NCBI RefSeq assembly: GCF_002078875.1 | Contig: NC_034412.1 | Span: forward strand, 76,897,458 to 76,961,457 | Reading direction: 5' to 3' | Origin: Numida meleagris | Lineage: Eukaryota > Chordata > Aves > Galliformes > Numididae | Length of the DNA: 64,000 nucleotides | In this document: piece after piece, positions 11,473 through 25,814 of the stretch | Layout: each line of letters starts with the position of its first letter | Position numbering within the stretch: position 1 is the stretch's first letter | The notes under the pieces: model-generated | Seen by the model: only the letters and a program-made list of their open reading frames with translations | What the model was told of the DNA's origin: nothing | The model's database searches: none | Made by a program: the position numbers and the translations under genes

Positions 11473-14105
11473 GCTCATGAGTCTACACCTTTTTTTTTCT
11501 TTCACCTAGAAAGCTGCCACCTACAGCCCAAACTTATTTATGTATTTGTATATATATATCTGTACTACTTTAGAGAAATAAAAAAATATATGATAAATGA
11601 GCATGGGGAAATAGCAGTTTTTGTTCTGTGGTATAGTTCCAGGTATCAGGAAACATGAAAGCAAAGATGATATTGAGACAAAAACAAGTCTTGTTAACAT
11701 GAGTTAAATTGGAGAGATCCAGAAAATCATATTGTCTCAGGCTGTGATTTGAACTTTCACATTTTGTAAGAGACTTTTGAACTTAGAGGGGAGCAGTGTC
11801 TGCTGTTACTCTCAGTTCTGCTTAATGATTCATATTAGATGGATTGTATCACTTACTGGTGTGTAAACTGATGAAAGTCAGCAAAAGGCCATTGTTCAGT
11901 CTCACACCCAAGAAACTATGAAACCTTGAATTGAATGCTAAATCACAGAGAAAACTATTGCATGCCAATCATCCTGTAATCATAGTGATAAAGAGAATCT
12001 AGGAAAGAGATGCTGGAAAAAAAAGAAAAGAAAAAAAGCATGCACAGAAAAATGAGAAAGTCTGTTGAATCAGAGTGGAGTTCTACCAGTCTAGAAAATT
12101 GTAAGGTTGATCTTTGCAGGCAATCAGGATTGACTGGAATACTATGTCCTTCTGCCACCACATCTGGTACAATGATGAACTCTGATTTTTGATTGAAAAT
12201 ATCCATGTAATCCTTTGAGAGACTGTAAAGATTAGAAAAATGGCATCTTTTGTATTAAAAGCTTCTGTATCACATTTGCATTACAGGTCAGCTTCACAGT
12301 GACTTTGACTAGGTGATTGCTCATGTTAATGCTATGTTGTCTTGAACCTCCTTTTCTAGTACTACATGAAGAGATTTGTCTGATATTAATTTGCATTAGT
12401 GGTTGCGAAGCACCATTTTTTTTTTCCTGTGATTCTAGCAAGAGGAAAAGTAACTGATTTGAAAGGACAAGAGCCAGTCTTAGAATACTATTGATGACAT
12501 GGATGGACTACTGATGAACATTTTCAAATCATCTTCTAAGGAAATATCTTTCAGAAGATTAGAGGCAGGGTCATACTGTTGTACTGTAGAACTCATTCAT
12601 TCTATTTTATATGTTGATGAGCATATTCCTAAATGGGGGCATTGGGAGAGAGTGTAGGGAGACTTTAGACCTCTAGAAAGTCCCTTTTGCTTACTACACA
12701 TGCATGCTACCTTTCCCTGTAGTGAATGAACCAGATTAATTTGTCTTACTGCAACTTGTGAAAGTGATCAACAATACTTTCTTCTTAAAATTCCCCCACA
12801 GTATGTAAAGCAAGACTTCAGTCAGACTGGTGGTAGAGAGAAATGGCATCCTGAATTCTAAGTTTTTAATGGGTCACTCTGTTTTTTTTGTTTGTTTGGT
12901 TTTTTTTTTTTAACTGGCAGATTTTGTGATTTTCTGTTTTGTGGCAGTTTCAACCATTCCTAGCTAATAGGAATTGATTATGTTACATGACATGAATATT
13001 TTAAATATGATCTTTGAGGATTGATTTCAGCTGGTGACATGTTACTGAAATTACTTACATTCTTAGAGGTTTATTCATGTTCAAATTTAATATTTTTCCC
13101 TTAAAAGTGTACCACAGTTACTTTAGCTTTAATGAATGAAGAAATAAGTGAATAAGGAAAACATGAAAAGGTTAGATGGAGTGCAGTTAGTTTCATTAGA
13201 TTGAACTCTATTGTTACTTTGCTTTTAGAGTTAAGACTTGAATAATATTTTGTGGCTATGTTTTTATTGTTCAGTACATATTCTCAAAAAGATAATTTCC
13301 AAATTGAATTTTTTGTGAGATAAATGAGAATTTAAGTTGAAAGACTTCTGGAGTGTCCTGTGCATTAGATTTAGTGACTCACGCTGTGGAAGCAGAATAT
13401 CTGAGGTACTAAAGCTCAAGAGCAAATGTAAATAAGAAGAACCTTAACCTAACTAGCAAACGTGTCAGAAAAGTGGCTGTGGTGCAGAATCTCTTAGTGC
13501 TGGATAGCTGCCCTTGAAAATGTTTCTAAAGTATTAAAGAAAGTATTGTAACCATCTGTGGGAATTACTGAAGCAGAGGATAAAAACCAGTAAACAGTGG
13601 AAGGTTTAAAAAAAAAAAAGAAAAGTTTTATTCTTTCCTCTGTAAGTCCATGGGGGTAAATTTGAAGTTTTTTTCAACATGAGTCAGTCCTTGGAAAAAT
13701 AGAAGGAAGAGGATTTTCTCTGCTTCAAAAGGTTTTCTAATGTTTTCCCAAGTTAACACTTAAAAGTGCTTCTTCTGAGGCTTGAGGAGAATTTTAAAAT
13801 TGGAAAAACTGAACATCTATCCCTTGTTCTAGAACTTGAAATTTAACCTGATAGGCTAAAGACAATGTAACCCACTTCACTGATATAAATGTGTACTAAC
13901 AACTCAAGAGGGTGAAACTTCTTTATTAGTCTAGTTACTCCAGAAGTTCCACTTGCTTTTAGTAAGACAGATGAGCTATGAAAGCAGTAAGTGCTGTATT
14001 TGCACTTTGAAGTTACTAGATCATCTTTGAACAAGCTTGTATATGTAATACAGCACAGAGGAATTAGAAGTTGACAAATTTGCTCTATCTTAATAGTTCA
14101 AGTGT
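11473..14105. other. AT-rich unassigned sequence
   Basis: No gene seen. It contains short low-complexity tracts: TA steps at 11548-11560, A/G-rich at 12015-12042 and T-rich at 12885-12911. The open frames (up to 83 codons) lie in these simple tracts and have no recognisable domain. Confidence 0.5.
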
Positions 14106-15300
14106 CAACTCAGAACATTTATAAAGCAAATGGGCAAATGAGATCTTATTCACGTCATGGAGATTCCTATGACTGGAGTGATGGAATGGAAAGAGACGGG
14201 CAGGGAAGACGTGGAGTGTGTGTAACCCCTTATGTTAGTGACCTGCTACATGCAACCCAACAAAGAGGAAGTCAGACAAAGGTGACAGGGAGCCTGCATG
14301 GATGAACAAGAAGCTTCTGGACAAGCTCAAATACAAAAAGGACGCCTTCAGTGGGTGAAAGAAAGGACAGGTAACCTGTGAAGAATAGAGGCGTTGTCTG
14401 AGAAGCCAGGGATCAGGTTAGGAAAGTTAATCCCCTGACAAAAGTAAATCTGGCCAGGGATGTTAAGGGCAACAAGACTTCTACAAGCGTGCTGATGATA
14501 AAAACAAGACTAGTAAAAATATGAGCCCTTCTTGGTAGGAAACAGGAGATCTTCTTACCAAGGATATGGAGAAGAAAAGTACTCAGTGACTTCTTTGCCT
14601 GCCTTCACTGTCAAGAGCTCTAGCCAAATCACCCAAGTCACAGAAGGCAAAGGCAGGGACTGCAAGAATGAAGAGCTGACTGCAGTAGGAGAAGAATCAT
14701 GTTTGAGACCACCTGAGAACACTGGAGATGAACATGGGGCCTGATGAGATGTATCCGTGGGTTTTGAGGGGACTGATGGATGAAGTTGATAAGCTACTAT
14801 CTATCATTCTTGAGAACTTGCTGCAGTTGCTCTTGCGAGACCATGCTTTGAGTAAAGTGTTCAGCTTTGAGGCCCCCAGCATAAGAAGGACACAGATCTG
14901 TTAGAGAAAGTCCAGAAGAGGAACACGAAGATGATCAGGGGACTGGAGCACTTTTTCTATGACAATAGGTGAGAGAGTTGCAGTTGTTCAGCCTGGAGAA
15001 GAGAAGGCTCCGGGAGAGCTCATTGCGGTCTTCTATTACCTAAAGGGATACTGGAAGACTAGAGAGAAACTTTTTACAATTGCATGTAGTGATAGGACAA
15101 GGGATAATGGCTTTAAAAGAGATTAGGTTATAGATTAGATATTATTTTGATATTCTTTACTCAGGGGGTGGTGAGGCACTGGAACAGGTTGCCCAGAGAA
15201 ACTGGATGCTCCATCCCTACTCTAGTGGAAGGTGTCCCTTCCCATGGTGGGGAGGTTGGAACTTGATGATGTTGAGGTCCCTTCCAACCTGAACTATGTT
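14106..15300 (+). mobile_element. CR1 LINE with several internal deletions
   Basis: About 1.2 kb of element covers parts of ORF2 that should span roughly 3 kb. At 14150-14250 the endonuclease region is recognisable (SYDWSDGM, then GQGRRG and YVSDLL, where intact copies read DWS.AMDGYRLFRRDRQGRRGGGVALYVSD). It then jumps to the pre-RT segment (GACAGGGAGCCTGCATGGATG, 14285 on) and the start of RT (14530-14830). It jumps again to the C-terminus (CCAGAAGAGGAACACGAAG near 14915) and a worn 3' UTR ending in TCCCTTCCAACCTGAACTATG near 15297. Stops and frameshifts are abundant. The catalytic RT core is gone. Confidence 0.85.
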
Positions 15301-15304
15301 TTTT

Positions 15305-16795
15305 CCCTCTCATTGTACATAGGATACCATCTTCAAAGCAACATTGTAGGAAAACAGGTCTCAGAGGAACTTTGTTGTCTTTTTGTTTTCTCTCTGCTAT
15401 AATGAAGAAAAAGTTTGCAGTGGTTCCCAGTCCACAGTAAATTTACTTGCTGATTAGTTGTTTGGAAAGGCATACTCACATATAAAGAAACTAAACTAAA
15501 ATAGGTAGGCAGTTCCAGTGGCCACTCAGGAACACAGATTTGAAACTTGTCCTGGAAAAGAGAGGTGTATTAGGATAACAGCTACAGACTAGAAGCCAGA
15601 AAGAAACAGAGCTATTCAATCAGGGTTGTGGGTTTTTTTTTTTTTCAGAATTATTTTTATATGTACTAAATGCATTAAAATTATGCAGGCATATAACTCA
15701 GAAAAAGGGCTCATTGCATTTCCACGTATTTTGGGGCAGAACTAAGCTAAATTATCTTGACTAAAATTTATGAAGTTCTGAAGTTGATCTTAGCTGTGAA
15801 ATTTTCATCATCATCTCTGTGGTTTTCTTATATAAAATAATTTAGAAATTGGATTTAGTTTTCTTTTAATTAGTTATGCTGAAGGAAACTCATTAAGGAC
15901 TGAGCCGATATAATATCAAACATATAAATTTGATGGTTAAATGCAGGAAAAACAAATGGACAACCTAAAGTTAGAATCTGTATATTAGATTAAATCTTTT
16001 CTTAGCTATTCTGTTTTCAGTGTAAAGGATATTAAATTTAAATAACTTTAATAAAATGTGGTTTACTGTTTTCAAAAGAAGAAAAAAGAAAAAGAAATAA
16101 GAAAATACAGTAAAGATTAAAGAAAAATGATCATATTCAAGATGGGTGTCAGAACCGCATTTTTCATGCTTAAAATGATAAATGTGTGAAGCAGACTGTC
16201 AGACATAGTTGCTCAGGCAAAAACTCAGGGGTCACATGAGAAAAATATGATACCTTCCACAGGGATGTGGAGAACTAAGAATGGATCAACATGGACAAGC
16301 TGAATAACCTCTTCTCCAATCATTTAATTGAAAAATTCAGCTTAGTTGCAGCTTTAAAACATCGTCAGAGGGCTTCTTAATTCTCCTCCTGGATTTGTAT
16401 CCTAAGAATATACCTTGAGGACTGAATACTAGTGTAATATTAAGCAACGCTGTTCTTCTGTCCTTAAAGAATTCAGGTGAATTAGCAGTTAACTTGTGTG
16501 AGGACATCAGGACAGTCTATGTTACTATTAGTTGTTACTTAGATGGTATGGTTTGTGGTTACTGTGTCTTTTTGGTAGAAGACAGGTGCAGAACAGTGAG
16601 GTTTTTAGCTGAACTGTGATGGAAAAGAAAGGCTGATGTTTAGTTATGGTTACATATTAAAAACTTATATTTTCTACACTGTTCTGTCTTTAACAAGGAC
16701 TTCATGACCTAGCAATCACTACTAATTTCATGATGGTTTTAATATTTTACAGAAAAAAAAACCCTAGATTATAATCAACTTCATAAGATTAAGTA
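15305..16795. other. AT-rich unassigned sequence
   Basis: No gene or named repeat seen. It contains an A/G-rich low-complexity stretch at about 16075-16110. Confidence 0.5.
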
Positions 16796-17465
16796 GCATC
16801 TGACTGTTGTTTACAAATGGCACCAAAGTGGTACTCGGGGGACAGTAGCAGAGCAAGGTTGCCATCCAGAGGACTCAGGTAGGTTGAAGGACTGGACCAC
16901 CCTTAGGAATACAACCAGACAGTGCTAAGTCCTGGTCCTAGGAAGGAAGAGCCTCTGTGATAAATGTGCACAGACTAGAGCTCACCTGGTTAAGAAGGCT
17001 GTGGTAGCTGGCAAGCTAGGCTTGAGTCAGCAGTGTACTCTGGCTGGTAAGAAGGTCTAGATCAGACAGGTCTGTCATACAGGAGCACGGCTAACAGGTC
17101 CTTAGGAGTGATTATCCCCTGTCTCCAGCTCTTGTAAGACCAAATCTAGACTCTTGCATCCAGTTTTGGGCCATTCCATAGGAGAAAGACATACATAATT
17201 CGTAATGAATTTAACAGAGAGCTCCTAAGTTTATCAGGGATTAGATGCTTGCCCTCTGAGAGGCTGAGGGAGCTTGTTCACCTTGAGGAAGAGGTAGATT
17301 TGGGGACACATAACTGCAGCCCCTATACTTCCTCAAAGGTCACCAAGACAGAATTTTCACAGCAGTCAATGTGAGAGTATAAGAGTCAAGGGAGATATAA
17401 ATGGAACTGAGAAGCTGAATAGAAGGGAAAAAACACTAGACTTCCCATTGTGGCTTTGGGGAGTA
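16796..17465 (+). mobile_element. Old CR1 LINE fragment
   Basis: Weak but ordered similarity to CR1 ORF2 in the plus direction. A degraded catalytic-box region (TTACAAATGGCACCAAAGTGG) is followed by the CCAGTTTTGGGCC phrase (SSFGP-like) near 17159 and CTGAGGGAGCTTGTTCACCTTGAG ([13 protein letters not shown]) near 17265. The RT C-terminal block follows. Divergence is high and many small indels are present, so this copy belongs to an older CR1 wave than the 1-kb or 9-kb copies. Confidence 0.7.
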
Positions 17466-18954
17466 CATATGCTTTAGAACGTAAATGAATGATGATCTGC
17501 CTTCAGAATACTTTTGTTTTTGAGCATGAGTTACCTCTCACACTTGTACCTAGGAATAAATATTTATTGTAGACCCTTCTAAGAGGAAACCATTCATAAC
17601 TTGCTAAAACATGAACTTCTTTTCTTGCTGTTTTCTCCTTCTCTACTTCAGTTCTTTAGTTGAGATTCTAGTATCTCTGAAATGAAATCCCTTTTTCAAG
17701 GTATTTTTAATTATTTTATATTTTCACCAGATATATTTAGTTAAAGCTGTCATTCTTTAAGTACTGAAAGTATATCACATAGTAGTGAATAATAAGAAGG
17801 GATTTATACTGAGGAAGAAATGGTTTTGTATTGCTGTATTGCAACTGCAGCTACTTTCAAATTGCATGCAATGTCTCCTCCACACTTTAACATCTGTGAC
17901 ACGTCAAACTTCTGTGTACTTTTAAAAATTTCTTTCCAATTTCTTTTGATAAGGCCTTGATATGAACATTGTTTAAGGACAAACTTTTTTTTTCCCCTCC
18001 GTTACAAAAATACTACGTAATAGCTCAACTAAGTAGCTTAAAGGTCATGATTTAATCTTTAATAGTGAGAATATAAAGACAAACAAAAGAAAAACCCTGA
18101 AGTAAGCTTTTAGGATGTTCTGACTATTTCAAAGAATGTAGTATTTTCAAATCTGAGAATTTCATTTGCAGTCCATAATTCTGAACTTTCAATAATACTA
18201 AAGATCTCACCCAGTTCTGTTTAAGCCAACTCTGGAACTGAAGTGGCAAGCAGAGTGTTTGGCTGTTCATGAGCTAGGGCTAACACTAGACAAGATTGCT
18301 GCATCATGACTAATAGATTGCCTGCAGAGTTAAAGAGGTGTTCGTGCATAATTCTGTGCTGAGTTGTGTGAAAACAACATTCTGGAGATCTCTGCATCAT
18401 ATCCATATAATAATTCTGCCATGAAATCATCTTAACTGAAATTTCTTAAATGTAACTTTTACCTGACTTTCTTTTACCTGACTGAAATACACAACTACTT
18501 TAATTGAATGTTTAAATAGTATTATAGAAGTAAAATTAAATAATTCTTAAATAGTTATACAATATCCTATATGAAATATGAGGTAGGAGAGGAATGGAGG
18601 TCTTACTAACACCTTCAATATCAAATGAATTTTAATCTCCACTTGACCCAGGGTGATTCACTTAATTTGTATGTACTGTTTTTATAAGACCTTCAGAACG
18701 GAGACATCTGTTGAAAAGAGTTACTTAATCCTGTATTTTTTTCATATTTAATTTGTATTAAGTAAATCTCTGTATACACAGAAACTACTTTGTTCCATTG
18801 GCATAGTTTACCAATGGTAACTAGAACATTGCTGTGGACAGGGAGCCTTCGCAATATGCTGCAGATAACCTGAGTCACAGTTTTATAGCTTTTCAGGATT
18901 TCATTTCTAAAAAAGCTGAGATTTTAATCTAAACGCAAATCTGCTACTCTGACA

Positions 18955-18968
18955 GTTTGCATGCAAAC
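18955..18968. repeat. Perfect 14-bp palindrome containing two octamer-like half sites
   Basis: GTTTGCATGCAAAC is its own reverse complement. Each half contains ATGCAAAC, one base from the POU-factor octamer, and the right side runs into GCAAACAA, a forkhead-like core. It lies in sequence with no recognisable repeat. Short palindromes occur by chance, so any regulatory role is only a possibility. Confidence 0.35.
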
Positions 18969-19829
18969 AATCCACGCAGGGGAAAAAACAGAAACCGAAT
19001 TCAACATCCCCTCATCAGAGCAATGACATGTGGTTTTTAAGCTGAACTTTGAGTTGAACCCCAGGTGGTAGCACAGAGTTCACCTTAGTGATCTTGCTCC
19101 TGGTAACTGAAGTTTTTCCTCCTGGCTATTTTGCACTTCATGATAATTTATTATTATCCTGAGGTATGAAGAAGAGCTTTCTTACCAGAAGGAAAAGGAA
19201 GGGTGAAAGTGCAGTAAACATTGCAGTGTTGCAGGTTCCCTGTGCAACAGTCAAAGGTCAAAAAAACTAGTAATTTGCATTGAGCTATGATATAGTTCTG
19301 ACCAAAAAAAAAAAAGAAGACTGCACATGATTCTATTCAGTTTCAGCACAACAGACAGATCTTAGGTGTTGAGGTGAAAGGAAAAAAAAAAATTGCAGTG
19401 CAGTATGACATGCAAGGATTAGTCACACTGATTGTGACATGGTTTAGTACAGGAGAATCTGATCCTGCTTTCTTCAGTCAGTGGCCAGAATATTAAAAAA
19501 TTCAGAATGAATAAGATTAAATATTACATCCTGTTTTTAAGGTGACATACCTCTTGACCTCGTCCTTCTCTCGCCTTCAAAAACAACATCGTTCTAAATA
19601 AAGCATCCCAAAGATGTGTTTTAGAGTTTTGATCTAATTCATCCCTATATGCTGTTGTGCTTTCCCTTTTATTAAATGAGTTACAAATCTGCATTTTACC
19701 ATTAGCATGTTTAGTTGTGAATGCCTGATTTTAATTATTGAATTGCCACATTTCAAGAAAAAAAGACAAAAACAAAAAACTCTTATTGGTGATGAAAAGT
19801 GATCCGAAGATGTAAAGGGAAGACAGATG

Positions 19830-19853
19830 TTTTATTTATTTATTTATTTTTTT
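19830..19853. repeat. (TTTA)n microsatellite
   Basis: About five TTTA units ending in a T run. Confidence 0.8.
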
Positions 19854-22800
19854 CCTTGAATTTGAATGGATACACACTAAGTGGCATCAAATCAGCCATG
19901 GCAGTTACTATTAGCCTGCAGCTATAGCAACACCTTTTCCCCAGCAAGAGCAGTTGTAGAGCAAGGAGTCTTAGCAGTCGTAACCACAGGGGTGTACCTG
20001 GACAGAATATTAAAAATATCTGTGTGCAGCATTGTCCTTTGATGGTGAGTGCTGAAATGTAGAATGATTTCTCCAGCACAAAAAAAAATCTATTAAAATT
20101 AATTCTGAAATACCTCTGGGATAGTTTTGGTGCTGAAGAATTCTGCAAGTTGTGCAGGTACTTTCAGCTGTGATAAGGGAATTTATTAAAAGTCAAGGGA
20201 AAGTGGGTAACCAGAAAATTGAAACTGCCAGAAATTCCTACCATCATCGAAAACAGAGTGAAAATATATATTCTTTTCTAGTTTTTAAACATATTCTAGT
20301 TTTAATAAGGAAACCCTTGAAACAATTACCAGATTTCAGGTCTATGGGCATCTAACCTTTCAACAATGACCAGACTGTCCAATGCAGTCTTCTAGTAATA
20401 TAATGAGCCACTCAGGAATATTCAATATAATCATAATAGTTAACAATGAAATAGATTAGCATTAGGATTCCAGGCTTCTTCTGTGTTCTTAAATCCCTTA
20501 AATCCACCTCAAGACTTCTCTGTATTTAAGGAAATCTTAAAAAATCTCTTTATTTTCTTTTCCTGACATTTACATCAGAGTAAGGACTATGCACAATTGT
20601 TGACTTCCACAACCAACAGTGTGACTGCAATTATTTAGGTTTACAACTCATTTGGAAAGAATTAAGCAAAGATCCATGTTGTAATTGTAAAGGTCTGTAC
20701 AGTGCATGGTCTGAGTAGTCTAATGCACATCAGTGTAGAAGAGCTTGTGTTACTAGTTTATCACCAAGTGCAGCTTCCTTTGTACTTTGCTTTTCAGTTA
20801 ACTCCTATTTTTTGCAACAATTATTAGAAAACTTCTAGCTTGATTCAATTTTCCATCAGCCTCAAGTGAAGTAATGTTCTTAAGATGGCATAGTCCACAG
20901 TTAAGATATAATCACATTAAAATTTTAGTTTTAATGGCACAGTCTTAGGATTTTAAGTTGGTTCACTTGTGTGAGTAGTATTAATTATATGATGATTTAC
21001 TGGTTATTACACAACACGTCTTATTCATCATGGACTTTTAGATGCAGTTAGACTTCCTTTTATTTTCTCACAATTTTGAATGTGTGCCACAGACATCATT
21101 TATTTTACATAACTCAATTTATATTCAGAAATAATGATCTAAAGAGATTTTTGGGTGTAGTATGGGAGTGCTCCAGAAACATTCATTTATCCTTACAATA
21201 TGCTTTTACCTTAAATCTATTTTTACAGATACTGTTCAGAGAAATCAGAGTTGCAGTGAGATAGTACCCACTGGTTCACAATGTCTTTTAGATACCTCTA
21301 GACTTCTAAGGATAAGTTAATGTTTTAGAGAGAAGATATTCTTTCTCCTCAGCTGTGATTTGTGGAAATGCTGAGCACTGTTGGCCACTTAGGTGACTAC
21401 TAAAGGATAAAGAAGTGGCAAGTTGATTACTAACTGTGGAAAAACGTGTGTTATTTACTGCGTATTTAATAAAAGCATTACAAAAAAACCCACAATTTCA
21501 GGCATGCGCATTTTTCTGGGCAATGTTCAATTCCTTTGTCACTGTGAATATATTTTTTTTCTCTGCTCATAATTTCCTGTTTGAGATGCTATGTAATTTC
21601 TACCTACTGAAATGACCAGTGAAAGGGATCCTGCAAGTAATTTTCACTTTTGTTTCACACCTTAAATATTTCCCAAATCATTACCCTCTCTGGATACAGA
21701 ATTAGACAGTGTAGTATTGCAGTCTTCTTGTGCACAGATCTCTCAGCTATTTTTCTTTCCTGTCTCCAAATCTTAGGGCTGTGGTCCTAAGAACCGCTTC
21801 CCACTCATGATCATTATGTTTAGTATTCTTGTCCAATTACTTCCAATGCCTTTACCTATACCCCTCAAGTCCTACCGATATGTTTTCCTGATTACACTCT
21901 AGTTATTTATCTCAGCCTTCTTTGTGCATATGAATCAAATACCTGCATTAAACAGGCTGCTGATACATGAGTCAATAGAAGTTAGATTATTATCCCATCT
22001 AGGATGAGAGAAGCAGTGAGCAATAATTAGAAGGAAAGCTACCATTTTTTCTTGTTGTGTTCTTGTATTGACACCCAATAGGTTCTCTCCATGTATTGTC
22101 ATTAAATCTGGTCATCACTGAACAGTGTGGGAAGGTACAACTAACTATAGCCAGGCACTGAGTACATGCAAATAATTTGAAAGTGATTTTAGAAGTCAGT
22201 GTGGCAAATCTGACTGAGATCCTAGTGCTGTTCTCTGCTGGGTATTTGTCAGCTGAAGGTCATTCAGCACCTGCATGTTGGCTTTCAACTAGGATAGTAT
22301 CAGAGACTTTCAGATGGTACAGCGGCAGAAGTTTTCAGTCCAGATCAGGACGTACTCCTCCTTGCTCCACTCTGAGAAATAGGCATGGTTTTGCTGTAAA
22401 TTAAGACAAATAAGTGAATAACTCATAGGAGAATGATACATACAGTCAGCATGAACTATTTGAATCTAAACAATTAAAGCTGGCTTAAATTAAGTGAAAA
22501 AGAAACATGACAAAATTTGGGCAAATGTAAGAAAATGAGTGGCAGCATTCATCATCAATTGCTACAATTGCAAATAGCTTCCAGAAACAGTATTTAACTT
22601 TAGAATTTCTGTAATTAACTTTGGAAGACTCAGTACTGTATTCAAAAGAAGGTACATGACTTCAAAATATACTTCAAACCTTCCAACCTTAACCATTCTG
22701 CAATTCTGTAAATACATAAAATTTCATCAAACTGCTTAACCTCTGCAACTTTGGGAATGTACAACAATTGGTGTTACATAGTTATCTACAATAAAAAAAA

Positions 22801-24674
22801 AAACTGCAGAATTATGTTATCCTAATCTTTCTATTTTGGAAAAAAAAAACATTTATCATGATATTTATTTTCAAAAGTATCCTATTGTTTAAAAATTTTT
22901 ACTAACATTAAGACAAAGTATTCAGGTGCTACAGTAAAAATGCTGTTACATTTGGAAAAAAATATATGTATAAATCACAGTTTTCCATTAAGCTAAATAA
23001 CATAAATCTCAATATGTACTAGCAAACTGACTATATAAGTATTTCAGTTGTAAATTTAAGAAGAACTGGTATTCATATGTACACAAAAATATACAGTGTT
23101 ACAGTTTTTCGGTTTTTTTGCAGGTACAGAAATTTTCCATGTTTTCACAAGAAGAATTAACATAGTCCTATATAAGATTGCCCTCAATTATGAGTAGGAG
23201 GAGCATATGCTTGCATTAATGATATACAGCAAGAAGTGTGCTGTTATCTGACAGGATTCTCCTCAAAGTGGCTAAATGCTTCAGTGTAGATGTCTAATGT
23301 CAGGAAAAAAAGGACAATTTCCAACAATGTTAATTATACTTCCTCTAAAAATCAAATTCATTAACATTTTTGTGTATTTGCCGTATATAATAGAAACATC
23401 CAAATTCATCAGAAATATTTGAAATCCTAGGCTATTATTCATGAAGATTTGTTAAACCACTAGCAAAAACTTCAATTATTCTTTTTATCTAATCCGTTAC
23501 ATTCTCAAACCTCAGTCATCTTATTTTGCTGTTTGTAAAGTGCTTTGAAGTGATTTAAAGTTGCTGCTTTGGATAAAAGACTCTGTATTATTAAAATATC
23601 TCTAAAGTTACTGAGACATCAGAAATCTCATTTCAGTTATCCTCTTCTCCTTGTCTGGTTACACACACAGGGAAGAAGCATGAACTATTACATGGGAATG
23701 TCTATATTTTCAAAACCACTGCCAAATTTGGGATTTCAAATAATTGCTTAGAACTGCTGGCCATGCAAACTGTCTGAAACCAAGCCTTTGTGCTATTAAA
23801 GGATATACAGTAACTGTAATTCTAGGAAAACTGATTGAAGATATTTCACCAAAACCTCTTAGTTGTAGAACCCATATTGAAGTTCATTGAACTCTGTCAA
23901 AGCGTTATGGATAGAATGTAATGACATGTGGACACCTTTAAAAATAATTATTTTTCATCACAAGGTAGGAAGCCTTTTTACTTTCTTGTCATCAAATCAA
24001 GAAATAAATAATACAAAATGGAATTGTGATTGAGAACTATTCACTGAGGATATACACTGAGTTCTGTTCTCTCTTTGCTGTGATGATCATGCTACTTTTA
24101 TTAATTCATGTAAAACTACAAGTGAAACTTGTATGCAACATATGTCACGAAAGTATTTGATACTGGGAAAAGACAACTGCTAAGAAAATGTAATAAAGTC
24201 TCAATTGGCCCATTGTTTCCTGCACTGAAACATGGCATGTAGAAGTAGTGAATTCCATCTATAGAACTGGAGCTGCCTGGCTTTACATGTACTTGGTAAA
24301 GTAAAAAAAAAAAAATTGACACTGTTTATGCTCTCCAGTAAAACATAACACCATTAGTGCTCCAGAATATTACTGTTCACACTAATCATGATCTCTAACT
24401 AGGTCATTAAAGCCCTCCTTGATTATTAAAATAACAGTACTAATTATTTAAAAAAAAAAACCAACAAAATTTCGAACACTTAGTTTCTCTGTAATGGAAG
24501 AAATTCTGTTTCCAATTTTAGCTGAGTAACTGCATGAAAAAGCATGTGTAATGTTTTGCATGTTGTGTTAATGTAATGCAACAGGAACAAGACACTTTGT
24601 ATTGTAATTCTGAGAACAAATGATGGGGAGCAAAATGATTAAGTCCGATTGCTTCCTGAGAAAACCTTGGGAGC

Positions 24675-24694
24675 AAAAAAAAAAAAAAAAAAAA
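24675..24694. repeat. A20 homopolymer
   Basis: Uninterrupted run of 20 A flanked by GAGC and GCAAACC. No gene-like sequence precedes it that would make it a poly(A) tail. Confidence 0.85.
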
Positions 24695-25773
24695 GCAAAC
24701 CTATGTATTTCACTTCTTGGTGAATTGGAGTCCCTCTCACCTTTCATGAGACGATGAAAACATTTTACTCTGCAATCTCCTTTTATATGTTATCAGTTAT
24801 TAACATAGATTGATAGAATATCATATTTATTAATTTCATTTGAAGGTTAAAATAAAAAAGAAGGCAACAGAAGTAAATGCATGACTTTTTCTCATGTAAA
24901 TACTCTTAAAAAGATGATGAGTTGTTAAAATGTAGAACATAAGTATTTTAGTGTGACTGTGTGACATATGGTAAGCAAGAAAGACTGATATGTGGGATGG
25001 TGTCTCCAGTGTAGTCATTTTTCTAAACTGGATACAGTTTACTGCTATGCTCTAATCTCAGCACTTTGCAGTATTGCAGTCTATTGTACCTTTTTTTTTT
25101 TTTTAAAATCATTGCTTCCCTCCTGTAAGCTGGGAGCTGTCTACTAGGTATAATGCATGTTTCAGATATAAGAATGAAGAAGTAATCAGAATCAATATAG
25201 AATATAGAATCAATAGAAATTAGTACTGAAAACAAATTCAGACACATATAATAGGTGGAGCCTGCTTTTCAGAGCAATAAACATCCATAAATACATTCTA
25301 AGTTAATAGGAAAATCGAACACAAAGTTGAGACTTTTAATCATAAGCAACAATACAGTAAAAAGAGTGGTTATGAAATGGTTTCATGAAGTATATTTCAA
25401 AATCAAAGGGAAAAATGAGTTCAGGGTAATCTAGAGTATGCACTGTCTACTCCAGCAATTTCTGATTTCACGTCACTTTTTTATAAACTACTAAAATAAT
25501 AGCCTATGCAAGTACTATTAATTTTTCATTTCAAACATCTTTAAAACTTTTTCTTCTCTTTTCCTCCCCTAAGGCTTTCCTGCTATATTCTAGGTTTATC
25601 CATTAGAAACTGACAGGTGGACACTTTGGATATTGTGCATCTGAAAATGTAGGCTGATAAACCAGTGCCTTGCAACCAAAACCCAACAGCACTGCAAAGA
25701 AACACAAATGAACGTTGACTTTCTCATTATTAGTACCAGGGCATCTAAATGCTTCAGTAGGCTTTTCCTGCTG

Positions 25774-25814
25774 TTTCTTTCTTTCTTTCTTTCTTTCTTT
25801 CTTTTTTTTTTTTT
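25774..25814. repeat. (TTTC)n microsatellite with T-run
   Basis: About seven TTTC units are followed by 13 T. It is a polypyrimidine tract and therefore likely to vary in length between individuals. Confidence 0.9.
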
